From NCBI GenBank assembly GCA_963697975.1, contig OY969111.1:3348001-3412000 (forward strand): a stretch of 64,000 bases of DNA, in the 5' to 3' direction. The notes beneath the pieces were generated by a model, which worked only from the letters and a program-made list of their open reading frames with translations, ran no database searches and was not told the DNA's origin. This document shows positions 7,899 through 15,884 of this stretch, one piece after another. Source of the stretch: QHXM01 sp963697975. Its GTDB lineage: Bacteria; Acidobacteriota; Blastocatellia; Pyrinomonadales; Pyrinomonadaceae. Positions within the stretch are counted from its first letter, which is position 1. Every line of letters begins with the position of its first letter. Position numbers and translations under genes: made by a program.

Positions 7899-8254
7899 AA
7901 GGATAAAGGCAGAGCGCTAGAAAAAGCGTGGCAATCTTGGTATACACTTTCATACGCACATTCCAGCTTCACGTAAGATCGTCAGGCGTCCGGGCGACTG
8001 TGCTTGAGACTTTGAGGCTGAACACTAACGGCAGCGCTTGATGCCGTTAAAAGACCCTTTTAAACTAGACTGGCTTATACGCCCGCCCTTTGAGCAAGTC
8101 AAGAAAGTTGCGAAGAGTGGACTCAAAGATTCTTCCCGAAGAGATTTTAACTCGTTGCCCAGTCCGCCGGGGGGAAATAGACGTAACTATTTTCTTTCCC
8201 GAAGCGTATAGACACTTGCCTTTCGGCAATTCAATCAGCCTGGAGAAATCAATA
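7899..8254. other. intergenic region without a recognised gene
   Basis: This 356-base stretch precedes the M28 peptidase gene. I found no convincing ORF, repeat arm or RNA gene. The in-frame upstream extension of the peptidase carries no signal peptide and is taken as leader. No good -35/-10 pair was seen, though a promoter for the peptidase should be here. Confidence 0.5.
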
Positions 8255-9946
8255 ATGAAATCCAATCATGTTTCAAAACTCGCATGGCGCAAGCTGTCTG
8301 CTCTCTTGCTTGCTGTTGCGCTGTTCACCTCGCCCGCGTTCGGGCAAGCGACCGCCGTTGCTCCAAAGCCAACCGCGACGCTGACTGCTGCTGAAAGGGA
8401 GGCCGCCGCGCGCGTGAGGGTCGAGACCATCAAGGAAGTGACCGCCGATCTTTCGGCCAAAGAAATGGAAGGGCGCGGAACGGCTCAGCCCGGCGGAGAT
8501 CGTGCGGCCAAATATATCGCCGACAAATTTGCCAAGCTCGGCCTCAAGCCGCTCGGCGATGCGGGCACGTTTCTTCAAGCCATCAAGTTCAACGGGACGC
8601 AGCCGCTCGCGGACTCTTCTTTCAAAGCCGGAGATGCGTCGCTCAAGTTTGGCGCTGAGTTTATCCCCGCGCCGCCCTACATGGCCGAGTTGTCGGAGGC
8701 CAGCGGCGGCGTGGTCTTCGTCACTTACGGCGTGGTTTCAACAGAACTCAAGCGCGACGATCTGGCCGGATTGGACGTGAAGGGCAAAGTCGTCGTGATG
8801 CTGAGCGGCAAGCCGAAGGATGTAGGTGAAGAGACCTGGAAGAAAGCCGGTAGCGCGCAGGCCGTCGGCCTGAACTTAATCGGGCGCGGTGCCGCCGCTT
8901 TAGTCATTGCCAACGTCGGAACGAAGGAGCAGCCGTTCTCTTTGCTCAATATGTATCTGACGCGCCGCCGCGTCGCGCTGGGCGAAGCGCCAGCCATGCC
9001 TTTCAAAATTCCGCCCATCATTCTGGCGAGCGACGAGGGCATGGAGAAAATCTTTGCCGGAACGGGCATGACTTATGCCGAGGCGCTCTCAAAGGCCGAG
9101 AGCGGTGGAACTGTCTCCAGTGATTTGAAAAAACAGGCGACCATTTCCATTAAGGTCAAAAAGGAAGCGGCGACGGGCAGCAACGTCGTCGGTCTGCTGG
9201 AAGGCTCTGACCCGAAACTAAAAGAGCAGGCGGTGGTCTATTCGGCTCACTACGACGCTTACGGCATTGATACGGAAGGACGCATCTTTCCCGGCGCAGC
9301 CGACAATGCGCTCGGCGTTGCCGAAATCATGGCGATGGCCGAAGCGTTTATGAAGTCGCCAACGAAACCCAGACGCTCGATCATCTTTCTGGCCGTCACG
9401 GGCGAAGAGCACGGGCTTCTCGGCGCAGAGCACTGGGTTATGCATCCGACGTGGCCGCTCGACAAGGTGGCCGCCGATTTAAACTTTGACGGCATCGGCA
9501 CGGAGGTTTATGCGCCCGTCAAGCGCGTCGTCGGTTTCGGCGCGGAGCATTCCGATCTTGGGCCACTTCTCGAAGCGGTCGTCACGGCCAACGGCGGACA
9601 GATCGCGCCCGACCCGTTGCCGGAAGAGAAAGTTTTCTATCGCTCGGATCACTACGCTTTCGTCAAGAAGGGCGTGCCCGCTTTGATGCTGCTCGGCGGC
9701 CCGGAAGGAGAAGTGAAGCCCTGGATAGACCGCGCGCAGAAATGGATGGCGACCGATTATCACCAGCCGGGAGACATCATTCGCCCGGAGTGGAACTGGG
9801 ATGGCGCACGCACCATCGCCGTCATCGGCTTAATCACAGGGATGCGCGTCGCCAACGCGGAAGCGATGCCCCTGTGGCTGCAATCGTCGCCCTTCAACAA
9901 ACCACGCGGCGCGGCAGCACCGCCCGCCGCCGTGCCCGGCCAATAA
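8255..9946 (+). CDS. secreted M28-family metallopeptidase with PA domain
   Basis: The ATG at 8255 is preferred (563 residues) because it has GGAGAA upstream and opens a signal peptide ending near FTSPAFGQ (about residue 30). A protease-associated (PA) insert precedes the zinc domain. Predicted di-zinc ligands are His332 (AHYDAYG), Asp350 (GAADNALG), Glu384/385 (TGEEHGLLG), Asp412 (NFDGIG) and His466 (SDHYAF), all present and in family order. It should act as an aminopeptidase or carboxypeptidase outside the cytoplasm. The C-terminus is Pro/Ala-rich. A strong terminator follows. Confidence 0.9.
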   Translation: MKSNHVSKLAWRKLSALLLAVALFTSPAFGQATAVAPKPTATLTAAEREAAARVRVETIKEVTADLSAKEMEGRGTAQPGGDRAAKYIADKFAKLGLKPLGDAGTFLQAIKFNGTQPLADSSFKAGDASLKFGAEFIPAPPYMAELSEASGGVVFVTYGVVSTELKRDDLAGLDVKGKVVVMLSGKPKDVGEETWKKAGSAQAVGLNLIGRGAAALVIANVGTKEQPFSLLNMYLTRRRVALGEAPAMPFKIPPIILASDEGMEKIFAGTGMTYAEALSKAESGGTVSSDLKKQATISIKVKKEAATGSNVVGLLEGSDPKLKEQAVVYSAHYDAYGIDTEGRIFPGAADNALGVAEIMAMAEAFMKSPTKPRRSIIFLAVTGEEHGLLGAEHWVMHPTWPLDKVAADLNFDGIGTEVYAPVKRVVGFGAEHSDLGPLLEAVVTANGGQIAPDPLPEEKVFYRSDHYAFVKKGVPALMLLGGPEGEVKPWIDRAQKWMATDYHQPGDIIRPEWNWDGARTIAVIGLITGMRVANAEAMPLWLQSSPFNKPRGAAAPPAAVPGQ

Positions 9947-9971
9947 CCTTTCATCTTTAAGATGAGGAGAA

Positions 9972-10013
9972 TTAAGGGCAGCTCTTCACTCAAGAGCTGC
10001 CCTTAAAATTTTT
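9972..10013 (+). terminator. rho-independent terminator
   Basis: A perfect 15-bp stem (TTAAGGGCAGCTCTT, 9972-9986, with 9992-10006) with a 5-base loop is followed by AATTTTT. It lies 25 bases after the M28 peptidase stop. It also separates that gene from the convergent coiled-coil gene. Confidence 0.92.
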
Positions 10014-10041
10014 GCTCCTTACTCATTACTCATCATCGCTT

Positions 10042-10422
10042 TTACTCCGATGAGTCTTTACCGCCTCGCCGGGAATTCAGCGTTGAGCCGAGGAGCGCGC
10101 CGACTCCAAAACTAATTGCCGAAAGAATCAACAAGCCGACACCTTGCTTCACCGTCTGCGGCAACATGGTAGCTGCTCCGCCGCCGCCTCCAGTGCCCGA
10201 CGGTTTCTCCAGCGCCCGTATCTCATTCTTGAGCCGCGCTATCTCACCCCCGTAATACTTGATGTTGTGCTCCGCCTCAAATAAATCGCTTTCAAAGTGT
10301 TCTCTGCCAGTACCATGTTTGGTCGTCATGCCGTTCAATTCTTTGAGATATGATTTAAGGCACTTCAACTGCATTTCGTAATCCTGCAACTGGTCTTCCA
10401 GCATATCGCGGCTGACATTCAT
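10042..10422 (-). CDS. hypothetical coiled-coil protein with C-terminal membrane helix
   Basis: The protein has 126 residues. About residues 1-72 are charged and predicted coiled coil (MLEDQLQDYEMQLKCLK and EIARLKNEIRALEK). A Gly-rich linker (GTGGGGG) leads to a hydrophobic helix near residues 91-112 (VGLLILSAISFGVGALLG), followed by a basic end. This suggests a tail-anchored protein. AAGGAGAAG precedes the ATG at good spacing. No family is recognised. Confidence 0.7.
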   Translation of the reverse strand: MNVSRDMLEDQLQDYEMQLKCLKSYLKELNGMTTKHGTGREHFESDLFEAEHNIKYYGGEIARLKNEIRALEKPSGTGGGGGAATMLPQTVKQGVGLLILSAISFGVGALLGSTLNSRRGGKDSSE

Positions 10423-10550
10423 AACTCTTCTCCTTTGTGATTAAGCGAGGGGCAAATTTTGATAATGCAAAGGCGAGATAAATGTACGGCTCGCGCCCGA
10501 ACAACACAAGCCCATTAGAGAGCCGTCAGGCAAGAAGCGAGTTTGCCCTG

Positions 10551-10748
10551 ACCCTGAAAGGGTCATATGTAATAGCCGGGGGCAACGTCCCCGGTCACGC
10601 ACACCAAATAAAGAATCCGACCCTGAAGGGGTCGTATATTCAATGTTGCATAGACGACCCCTTCAGGGTCGGGAATCATTTTCGATGCTGTTCCGGGGGC
10701 GGCGCTACGCGCTTGCCCCCGGCTATTGTCTGTGACCCTTTCAGGGTC
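10551..10748. repeat. large nested palindrome (GACCCTGAAGGGGTC / AATAGCC type)
   Basis: The outer arms carry GACCCTGAAAGGGTC, each palindromic alone, at 10551 and about 10734-10748. The next layer is AATAGCCGGGGGCAA with its complement TTGCCCCCGGCTATT. The centre is a pair of CCGACCCTGAAGGGGTCG arms. The whole 198 bases can fold as one long branched structure. It fills the space between the coiled-coil gene and the VWA gene. Frames across it are open by chance and are not called. Confidence 0.85.
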
Positions 10749-10759
10749 AAAGCGCGCGT

Positions 10760-12208
10760 TTACATATCGGGCTTCGGGTCTCGTTCACGATTGTATTTCT
10801 TGAGGACGGCTTGATACTTTTCGACGATCAAAAGGGTTCGCGTGATGTCCTCGTCCTCCAGGTTCGGGTAGCGCTGGTATGTCTGAGCAATCGCCTCCGA
10901 CAGCAGATTCTCCGCTTCCCGAAAGCGTCGTACTTCGCAGGCTGCCGCCATCTCCCGAATCGCCTGCGCCAGTTGGGCGATGCTGTAGTTTTTGCCCACC
11001 TCGCTATCTATCAATAGATCGCCCGGCGAACGGTCTTTGACGCTGAGAAACGTGTCCTGCGTCTTGACCACATCCCTTTTCTGCTCAAGGTCGTAATAGG
11101 TGAAACGAACTTTCACTAACTGCGACGCATCGTGCGGGCGCTTCCGCGTGAGCCTGAAGCGCAGCAAGACCACCTGTGTCATCCCGTGATTCATGTTATC
11201 CAGCTTGAGCCTCACGTAGTTCCTGGTTGACAGCGGCTCATAGCCGTAGAGTTGCACGAGTTCCAGACCATCATCATAGTCAATCTCCAAATCCGGCGTG
11301 CTGGCTACAGGCGAGACTAAGCTCTGCACTTCCTTGATAAAAACTTTCTCGATGTCCTCAGTATCGGCCACGAAATGAAACAGCCCGCGCCCGCTTTTGG
11401 CCAGATGCCGGAGCAAGTCTTTATTCAGGTCAAGGCCGACGCCGATGGTGGAAAGGTCTATGCCTCTATCATTGAACCGCAGGGAATCCTGAGCAATCCT
11501 GTCAGGGTCAGTCACGCCCTGATTGGCAATCCCGTCAGTCAGCAGGACGACGCGGTTGGTCGAGCCTTCACGATAATTCTTGAGAACCTCGTGATACCCC
11601 AGCATCAGTCCAGCATGGATGTTGGTTGAACTGCCCGGCTCGATTCCCCGAATCAAACGTTTGACACTCTCCTTGTCTCTCAGCGTGCGCGCTGGCATCA
11701 GCACCTCGGCTTCCGAGTCGAAGATGACGATTGAGAGGACATCCCGTTCGCGTAGCTGGGACACCAGATTCAGCAGGGCAGTTTTCACTCTGGAGAGTTT
11801 ATCCGCTGCTTCCATTGACCCGCTTTTGTCAATCACAAGCGATAGATTGATTGGGCGCAATTCTCGACGGTCGTTTGCTAAGGCAGTGCTGAACCCGATT
11901 TGCAACACTGCTTCCTGCCCGACAGTGGCTTGATCGTTTCCCCAGCGCACGTCCATCGCTACGGCCTCGCCAACTCTCGGGCGTCCGATTTGATGGCGGT
12001 GATAGTTGACAAACTCTTCGACGGCGACCTCGCGCGATGAAGGGATCACCCCCAACTCGGCCAGGTAGCGTGTGCGAGCCGCTGCCGCCGTCGAAGTCGC
12101 ATCCTGCGCCAGTGTGGTCGCGCCGCCGAGAACGCAGAAGAGAAGCGAGAGCATCAGGAAAAACTTGAAACTACGGTGGGGAGCTTGGTGAGCTAATGAT
12201 GGTGACAT
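10760..12208 (-). CDS. exported VWA-domain protein, YfbK-like
   Basis: The product has 482 residues from the ATG at 12208, which follows GGAGGAG. The signal peptide is hydrophobic and ends near GGATTLAQ. The N-terminal part has VAVEEFVNYHRHQIGRP, typical of the segment before the VWA domain in YfbK-like proteins. The metal-ion site is complete: DKSGS (Asp127, Ser129, Ser131), a Thr in GSSTN, and an Asp in LLTDG. The C-terminal domain is helical. A role in metal-dependent protein binding in the periplasm is inferred from the fold. The gene begins next to the 10551-10748 palindrome, which lies just past its stop. Confidence 0.88.
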   Translation of the reverse strand: MSPSLAHQAPHRSFKFFLMLSLLFCVLGGATTLAQDATSTAAAARTRYLAELGVIPSSREVAVEEFVNYHRHQIGRPRVGEAVAMDVRWGNDQATVGQEAVLQIGFSTALANDRRELRPINLSLVIDKSGSMEAADKLSRVKTALLNLVSQLRERDVLSIVIFDSEAEVLMPARTLRDKESVKRLIRGIEPGSSTNIHAGLMLGYHEVLKNYREGSTNRVVLLTDGIANQGVTDPDRIAQDSLRFNDRGIDLSTIGVGLDLNKDLLRHLAKSGRGLFHFVADTEDIEKVFIKEVQSLVSPVASTPDLEIDYDDGLELVQLYGYEPLSTRNYVRLKLDNMNHGMTQVVLLRFRLTRKRPHDASQLVKVRFTYYDLEQKRDVVKTQDTFLSVKDRSPGDLLIDSEVGKNYSIAQLAQAIREMAAACEVRRFREAENLLSEAIAQTYQRYPNLEDEDITRTLLIVEKYQAVLKKYNRERDPKPDM

Positions 12209-12378
12209 ATCTCCTCCGAAAAATAGGTAGGCTAAACAGTTGTAGGGAGACAACTCCTGGCAACTTGTCACCGGCGAGGAATTCTATTGTCATGCTGCCA
12301 GACTAGAGATGTAGATAAAGGGAGCGAAGATGCCTGAGTGATTTAGCTGCGGAAAGGTGTGGGGAACAAAAAACGTGG

Positions 12379-12486
12379 AAGGAATAGACAGGATTAACAA
12401 GATTAGCAAGATTAGGGAGACAAGACGGGTCAGGCAGGTTAAATGCTTGTTCTTTCCATCCTGATAATCCTGATAATCCTGTCTAA
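12379..12486. repeat. hairpin of GACAGGATT-type units
   Basis: The left arm (12379-12414) reads repeated AGACAGGATT/AACAAGATT/AGCAAGATT. The right arm (about 12453-12486) reads TCCTGATAATCC and CCTGTCTAA as its imperfect complement. The unit is about nine bases. It lies in the spacer between the zinc-ribbon membrane protein gene and the VWA gene, both on the minus strand. Related units occur at 26519, 45289 and 47381. Confidence 0.8.
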
Positions 12487-12511
12487 CTTCTTATTGGTTT
12501 TGTTAGTGACT

Positions 12512-12940
12512 CTAGCGGAGCCACGAAACGAGATAGCCAATTGTCATCAGTAAGCTAAACACACTGATGATTAAGGCAAACAGCTTGACGTTGGGTTTGC
12601 CGTAGAGGATTTGCCAGATACCATTGGCGACAAAGGCGATGCCGAGTGACAGCACGAGACCCAATGTGCCAAACATAAACGCTGTCATCCAGGGGCCGCC
12701 CGTGTACCTGACCTTCGCATCCGCCGCGCCTGAATGATAAACGTTAATGGCCTGATTGATGATGACCACGCCCATGAAGACCACGAGGCTCACGCCGAGA
12801 ATAATCATCCACCAACCGCGCTGGCGAATTGATCTGGCGCTTCGGACCGCGCCTCCGCACTGTGGGCACTCGGTCACGGCGCTGTCGCTTTCAGCGCCGC
12901 AACCGAGGCAACTGTACGGCTCGTCTAAAGCTGGGGTCAT
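12512..12940 (-). CDS. zinc-ribbon membrane protein
   Basis: The protein has 142 residues. Two CXXC pairs, CLGC (about 11-14) and CPQC (about 25-28), form an N-terminal zinc ribbon. Three hydrophobic helices follow (about 44-65, 85-110 and 119-140). Membrane-anchored zinc ribbons of this kind are common in Acidobacteriota but poorly characterised. It lies 21 bases downstream of the 12962-13420 gene in the same direction and is probably in its operon. Confidence 0.72.
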   Translation of the reverse strand: MTPALDEPYSCLGCGAESDSAVTECPQCGGAVRSARSIRQRGWWMIILGVSLVVFMGVVIINQAINVYHSGAADAKVRYTGGPWMTAFMFGTLGLVLSLGIAFVANGIWQILYGKPNVKLFALIISVFSLLMTIGYLVSWLR

Positions 12941-12961
12941 CGCCTTCGAGCTTGACTGGCT

Positions 12962-13420
12962 TTAGAGCTTCCGCTCACGTATATACTCGACATCCATACT
13001 ACTGACGCCGTCGCCGCCACGCCCCGCCGCCGTGTAAACGGCGACCACATCAAGGCTCAGCGTGCTCTCGATGACCAGAAACCCTTCGAACCCGTGAATC
13101 GGCGGGTTGCCGAATTCAGCAATTCGGCTACAGTCCACCTTCGTAGCCTGATCTGGCTTTAACGACTCCTTGATGAATTTGGTAATCTGCGGCGGGTCAA
13201 TCTTCGTGGACGTAGCGGTGGCGAGTTTCATCCGAAAGCCCGCCGCCTTAGAGTTCGGGTTGTGAATATTAACGACCGTCTGGTATGACCCCGGCAGCAA
13301 GGATGTGGTTGTTTGAGACGTTCCGGGGATATTGCTCGTGCAAATGAATTTCACCGCGTACTGGAAGAGAAAACTCGGAGCGGGAGGAACGGGAGCAGGT
13401 ACAGCTTTCTTGGTGGGCAT
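12962..13420 (-). CDS. conserved hypothetical protein
   Basis: The product has 152 residues. After a Pro-rich start (MPTKKAVPAPVPPAP) it looks like a single beta-sandwich domain. Recognisable stretches are YQTVVNIHNPNSK, DCSRIAEFG and GFLVIESTLSLDVVAVYTAAG. I recall similar uncharacterised proteins in many environmental bacteria, with the same INVHNP and LDVVAVYTA segments, but no function. AAGGAGAAG lies upstream of the ATG. A good promoter is at 13517-13545. Confidence 0.7.
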   Translation of the reverse strand: MPTKKAVPAPVPPAPSFLFQYAVKFICTSNIPGTSQTTTSLLPGSYQTVVNIHNPNSKAAGFRMKLATATSTKIDPPQITKFIKESLKPDQATKVDCSRIAEFGNPPIHGFEGFLVIESTLSLDVVAVYTAAGRGGDGVSSMDVEYIRERKL

Positions 13421-13516
13421 GATTCTTCTCCTTTAATAGTTTCTAGCCGAAGATTCGAGAGATTGGCGAGGCAAGGCCATCCGAAGAGCGAGACAACCAA
13501 CTGATGAGACGCGGGC

Positions 13517-13545
13517 AACATACGCTCGCATCGTGTTGATGTCAA
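13517..13545 (-). promoter_or_regulatory. sigma-70-type promoter
   Basis: On the minus strand TTGACA (13545-13540) is separated by 17 bases from TATGTT (13522-13517). It would start transcription about 90 bases before the hypothetical gene at 12962-13420. It lies just beyond the serine hydrolase gene, within a possible fourth, very degenerate attC-like stretch. Confidence 0.6.
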
Positions 13546-13580
13546 CAGTGAGTCCTGGAAAGTGTTAAGCGCTCAAAATC

Positions 13581-15068
13581 TCAAGGCGAAACTTTTTCAG
13601 TCACTAGATATGTTTGCTGAAACATATAGGCAATTTCGCCTTGTTTGTTTGCCTTAAATCCGAGCAGCGCCCGACCGGCCAGCCTGCCGTCGGCGCGCAC
13701 AAAAAGCAGCGGCTCAATCTGTTTCCAGCGTCCGTTAAAAACCGAGAGCATACCGTCGTCCGTCACCTTGACCTCGAACGATTGAGGAAGATAGGAAGTA
13801 TTCGGCGGGCAGGAATGACAATAAATATTTGCAAGATACTTGCCTGCAAATTTTTTCAGCGCTTCCGGCGACGGGTTTTTCGTTTGCGGCACTTCCGGTT
13901 TTGTTGGCATGGGAAAATAGCGATCAAGAAGTGCGTCTTTCACTTCTTCACCCAACCCGGAAGCGCCTGGTTCGGTATTGCAGGCGACGAAAATCCCGAA
14001 GTTTTTCTCCGGCACGAGCGTCATCAGAGCCGAATAACCGTCGTCCATAGTGCCACCGTGCCCGATTAGACGCAGGTTATTTTGCGTCCATTCGTAAAAG
14101 CCGTAAGCCCAGCCCGGAACCTGCGGATGATTTCTAAAGTGCGTCGCCTGCATTTCCCGCGTAGCGCGGTCGCTCAAAATTCTTTTGCCGTCAATCGCAC
14201 CACCTTGCAGGTTGGCGATCATAAACCGCGCCATGTCGGTTGCCGTGGTGTTGATGTCTGAAGCCGGATAAGTGTGGAACCACTGGAAAGGAAGTTTCTG
14301 ATGTTTATTGTCGTCGTATTCGTAGCCGCTCGCCAAATCCTGTTTGTATTCCGGCTTGATAGCAGTGATGCTCGTTCGGTTCATCCCAAGCGGCTCAAAG
14401 ACATTTTTTTGCAGATAAACTTTGAAAGGCGTTCTGGTTATTTGCTCGACCGCCAACGCCGCCAACGCCGGATTGTAAGTGCTGTAACTGATGGCTTCGC
14501 CGGGCGGCACGTGACGCACGATTCGAGTTTTCAGAAATTCGTTGAGCGGGATGACTTTGCTTTCGTCTGAGGTTCGTCTACCCGGACTGATTTCGTCTAA
14601 ACCGGAAGTGTGTGTCAGCAAATGAGCGAATGTAATCGGCTGCGAAAAAGTGTTCGGGACTTTAACGCCCGTGAGATATTTGTTGACGTCATCGTCTAAA
14701 TTTATTTTCTTGCGATCAGCCATTTGCATCACCGCCAGCGCGGTAAAGACTTTCGTAATCGAGCCGATGCGAAAGATTGTTTTGTCGGGAACGACAGGGG
14801 TTTTCTTTTCGATGTCGGCCACACCGTAGCCTTTGGTGAAAATCGTTTTGCCGTCTTTGACAATTGAAATGACCGCGCCCGGAATGTGCAGCTTCGTCAT
14901 GTGTTCGGCAAAAATCGGGTCTAGAAAATTCTCTAATTCTTTCGTGTTGTTCAGGTCGTTCGTTTGAGCTACTTGTGCCCGAATTTTAGAGGGCGGTTGG
15001 GTCGGCGTAAAAATCAACGCCGACATCATCAGCCAACACGTCAATCGCACATACATTGAATTATTCAT
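13581..15068 (-). CDS. exported serine hydrolase, class C beta-lactamase family
   Basis: The product has 495 residues from the ATG at 15068 (MNNSMYVRLTCWLMMSALIF, a signal peptide). An in-frame ATG at 15134 would add 22 residues translated from the attC-like sequence. The catalytic SITK (SxxK) lies near residue 103, the second motif reads YSTYN, and GHGGT corresponds to the third (K/H)xG motif. The C-terminal 100 residues form an extra beta-rich domain. Peptidase, esterase or beta-lactamase activity cannot be separated by sequence. Neither start has a ribosome binding site. Composition is AT-richer than the surrounding chromosome, fitting acquisition. Confidence 0.85.
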   Translation of the reverse strand: MNNSMYVRLTCWLMMSALIFTPTQPPSKIRAQVAQTNDLNNTKELENFLDPIFAEHMTKLHIPGAVISIVKDGKTIFTKGYGVADIEKKTPVVPDKTIFRIGSITKVFTALAVMQMADRKKINLDDDVNKYLTGVKVPNTFSQPITFAHLLTHTSGLDEISPGRRTSDESKVIPLNEFLKTRIVRHVPPGEAISYSTYNPALAALAVEQITRTPFKVYLQKNVFEPLGMNRTSITAIKPEYKQDLASGYEYDDNKHQKLPFQWFHTYPASDINTTATDMARFMIANLQGGAIDGKRILSDRATREMQATHFRNHPQVPGWAYGFYEWTQNNLRLIGHGGTMDDGYSALMTLVPEKNFGIFVACNTEPGASGLGEEVKDALLDRYFPMPTKPEVPQTKNPSPEALKKFAGKYLANIYCHSCPPNTSYLPQSFEVKVTDDGMLSVFNGRWKQIEPLLFVRADGRLAGRALLGFKANKQGEIAYMFQQTYLVTEKVSP

Positions 15069-15099
15069 AATAGGCGTTGGGTTGAATAAATTGTTGGGC
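15031..15099 (-). other. attC-like site, good 5' half
   Basis: On the minus strand the sequence opens with GCCCAAC (R''-like, 15099-15093), a 6-base spacer AATTTA and TTCAACCCAACGCC (L''-like). This matches the 5' half of aadA-type attC sites in order and spacing. The proposed 3' half is weak: GATTGA near 15041-15046, then GTTGGCT at 15037-15031, only 3 bases apart instead of 5-6. It lies between the toxin stop and the hydrolase gene, overlapping the hydrolase's 5' end. Confidence 0.4.
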
Positions 15100-15136
15100 A
15101 GCGCTTTCCGCAGAGATTTTAGAAGCTCCGACATAG

Positions 15137-15472
15137 CTATTTAATGCAAACATCAACTATTGCAACCACATCTTCAATAAATTGCGGTGGAGCTTTTTCT
15201 ACGAACTTCGCCTTGCGAGCGTTATAGTCAACTGACTTCACCTGTTCAGCCATCACAAACCCGGTCAGCGAAGACGTAGTCGGCACGGCCAAATGAAACG
15301 GAATGTTACGATTAGTATTTGTAATCGGACAAACAATCGCTAATCCTGTGGCTTTGTTAAAAAGGAAGTTGCTGATAACCAGAGCGGGTCGTCTGCCCTT
15401 TTGCTCGTGGCCGGATTGCGGGTCGAATGAAAGCGTGATGAAATCTCCTTTTTCGGGAACGTAAGCTGGCAT
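15137..15472 (-). CDS. type II toxin, PemK/MazF family endoribonuclease
   Basis: The toxin has 111 residues. The family start GDFITLSFDPQSGHEQKGRRPALVIS has the conserved Gly-His-Glu-Gln-x-Gly-Arg-Arg-Pro loop that carries the catalytic Arg. CPITNTNRNIPFHLAVP and VMAEQVKSVDY are the next two conserved segments. It should cleave mRNA at short sites when not bound by its antitoxin. The start codon directly follows the antitoxin stop (TAAATG), the usual coupled antitoxin-toxin order. Toxin-antitoxin pairs are frequent cargo of integron cassettes, in keeping with the flanking attC-like sites. Confidence 0.88.
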   Translation of the reverse strand: MPAYVPEKGDFITLSFDPQSGHEQKGRRPALVISNFLFNKATGLAIVCPITNTNRNIPFHLAVPTTSSLTGFVMAEQVKSVDYNARKAKFVEKAPPQFIEDVVAIVDVCIK

Positions 15473-15697
15473 TTACCATTCTTCCTTCCCGACAGGCTCG
15501 CCGAAACCCTCTTCGCTCGCTTGATAATCCGACGGCATTCTCGAAATCATTTCGGCTAAATCAAACTTTTTGCCGCTCGCATTCGATTCAACCTCCGTCA
15601 CAATGACATAGACTTTGGCATTTTCAGGCAAGTGGACATTGCCTGCGAGTCGAACCTGCCCATTTTCAACTGTGCCTTGATAAGTCGTAACTGACAT
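15473..15697 (-). CDS. antitoxin of the MazF-type toxin, DUF104/AbrB-like
   Basis: The antitoxin has 74 residues from the ATG at 15697. GGAGGG lies six bases upstream of it; an earlier ATG at 15703 touches that site and is unlikely. The N-terminal part, VTTYQGTVENGQVRLAGNVHLPENAKVYVIV, is the DUF104/SpoVT-AbrB-like DNA-binding fold. The acidic C-terminus (MPSDYQASEEGFGEPVGKEEW) is expected to wrap the toxin. It probably represses its own operon, as such antitoxins do. Confidence 0.82.
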   Translation of the reverse strand: MSVTTYQGTVENGQVRLAGNVHLPENAKVYVIVTEVESNASGKKFDLAEMISRMPSDYQASEEGFGEPVGKEEW

Positions 15698-15744
15698 AAA
15701 CATCCCTCCGAGGTTTACCATTTTACGCCAAATGCGCGCGATAC

Positions 15745-15854
15745 GCCCAACGCCTGACTTAACCCGGTGCAAGCTGGCAGCATATAACCAGCAATCCACT
15801 ACACAACGATGAAAGAGATGCTATCGAGCGGTCGAGTTGGATGGGTTGTTGGGT
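15745..15854 (-). other. attC-like recombination site
   Basis: Read on the minus strand, the site has ACCCAAC (R'', 15854-15848), spacer AACCCA, L''-like TCCAACTCGA, a variable middle, L'-like CCGGGTTAAG (15767-15758), spacer TCAGGC, and GTTGGGC (R', 15751-15745). R'' and R' pair at 6 of 7 positions, both spacers are six bases, and both ends fit the RYYYAAC/GTTRRRY consensus. It lies 30 bases past the stop of the 15885-16706 gene and 47 bases before the antitoxin start, where a cassette junction should be. Total length of 110 bases is within the attC range. Confidence 0.6.
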
Positions 15855-15884
15855 TGCGCCTGGGGCGAACGCTCGATTTTTGCG

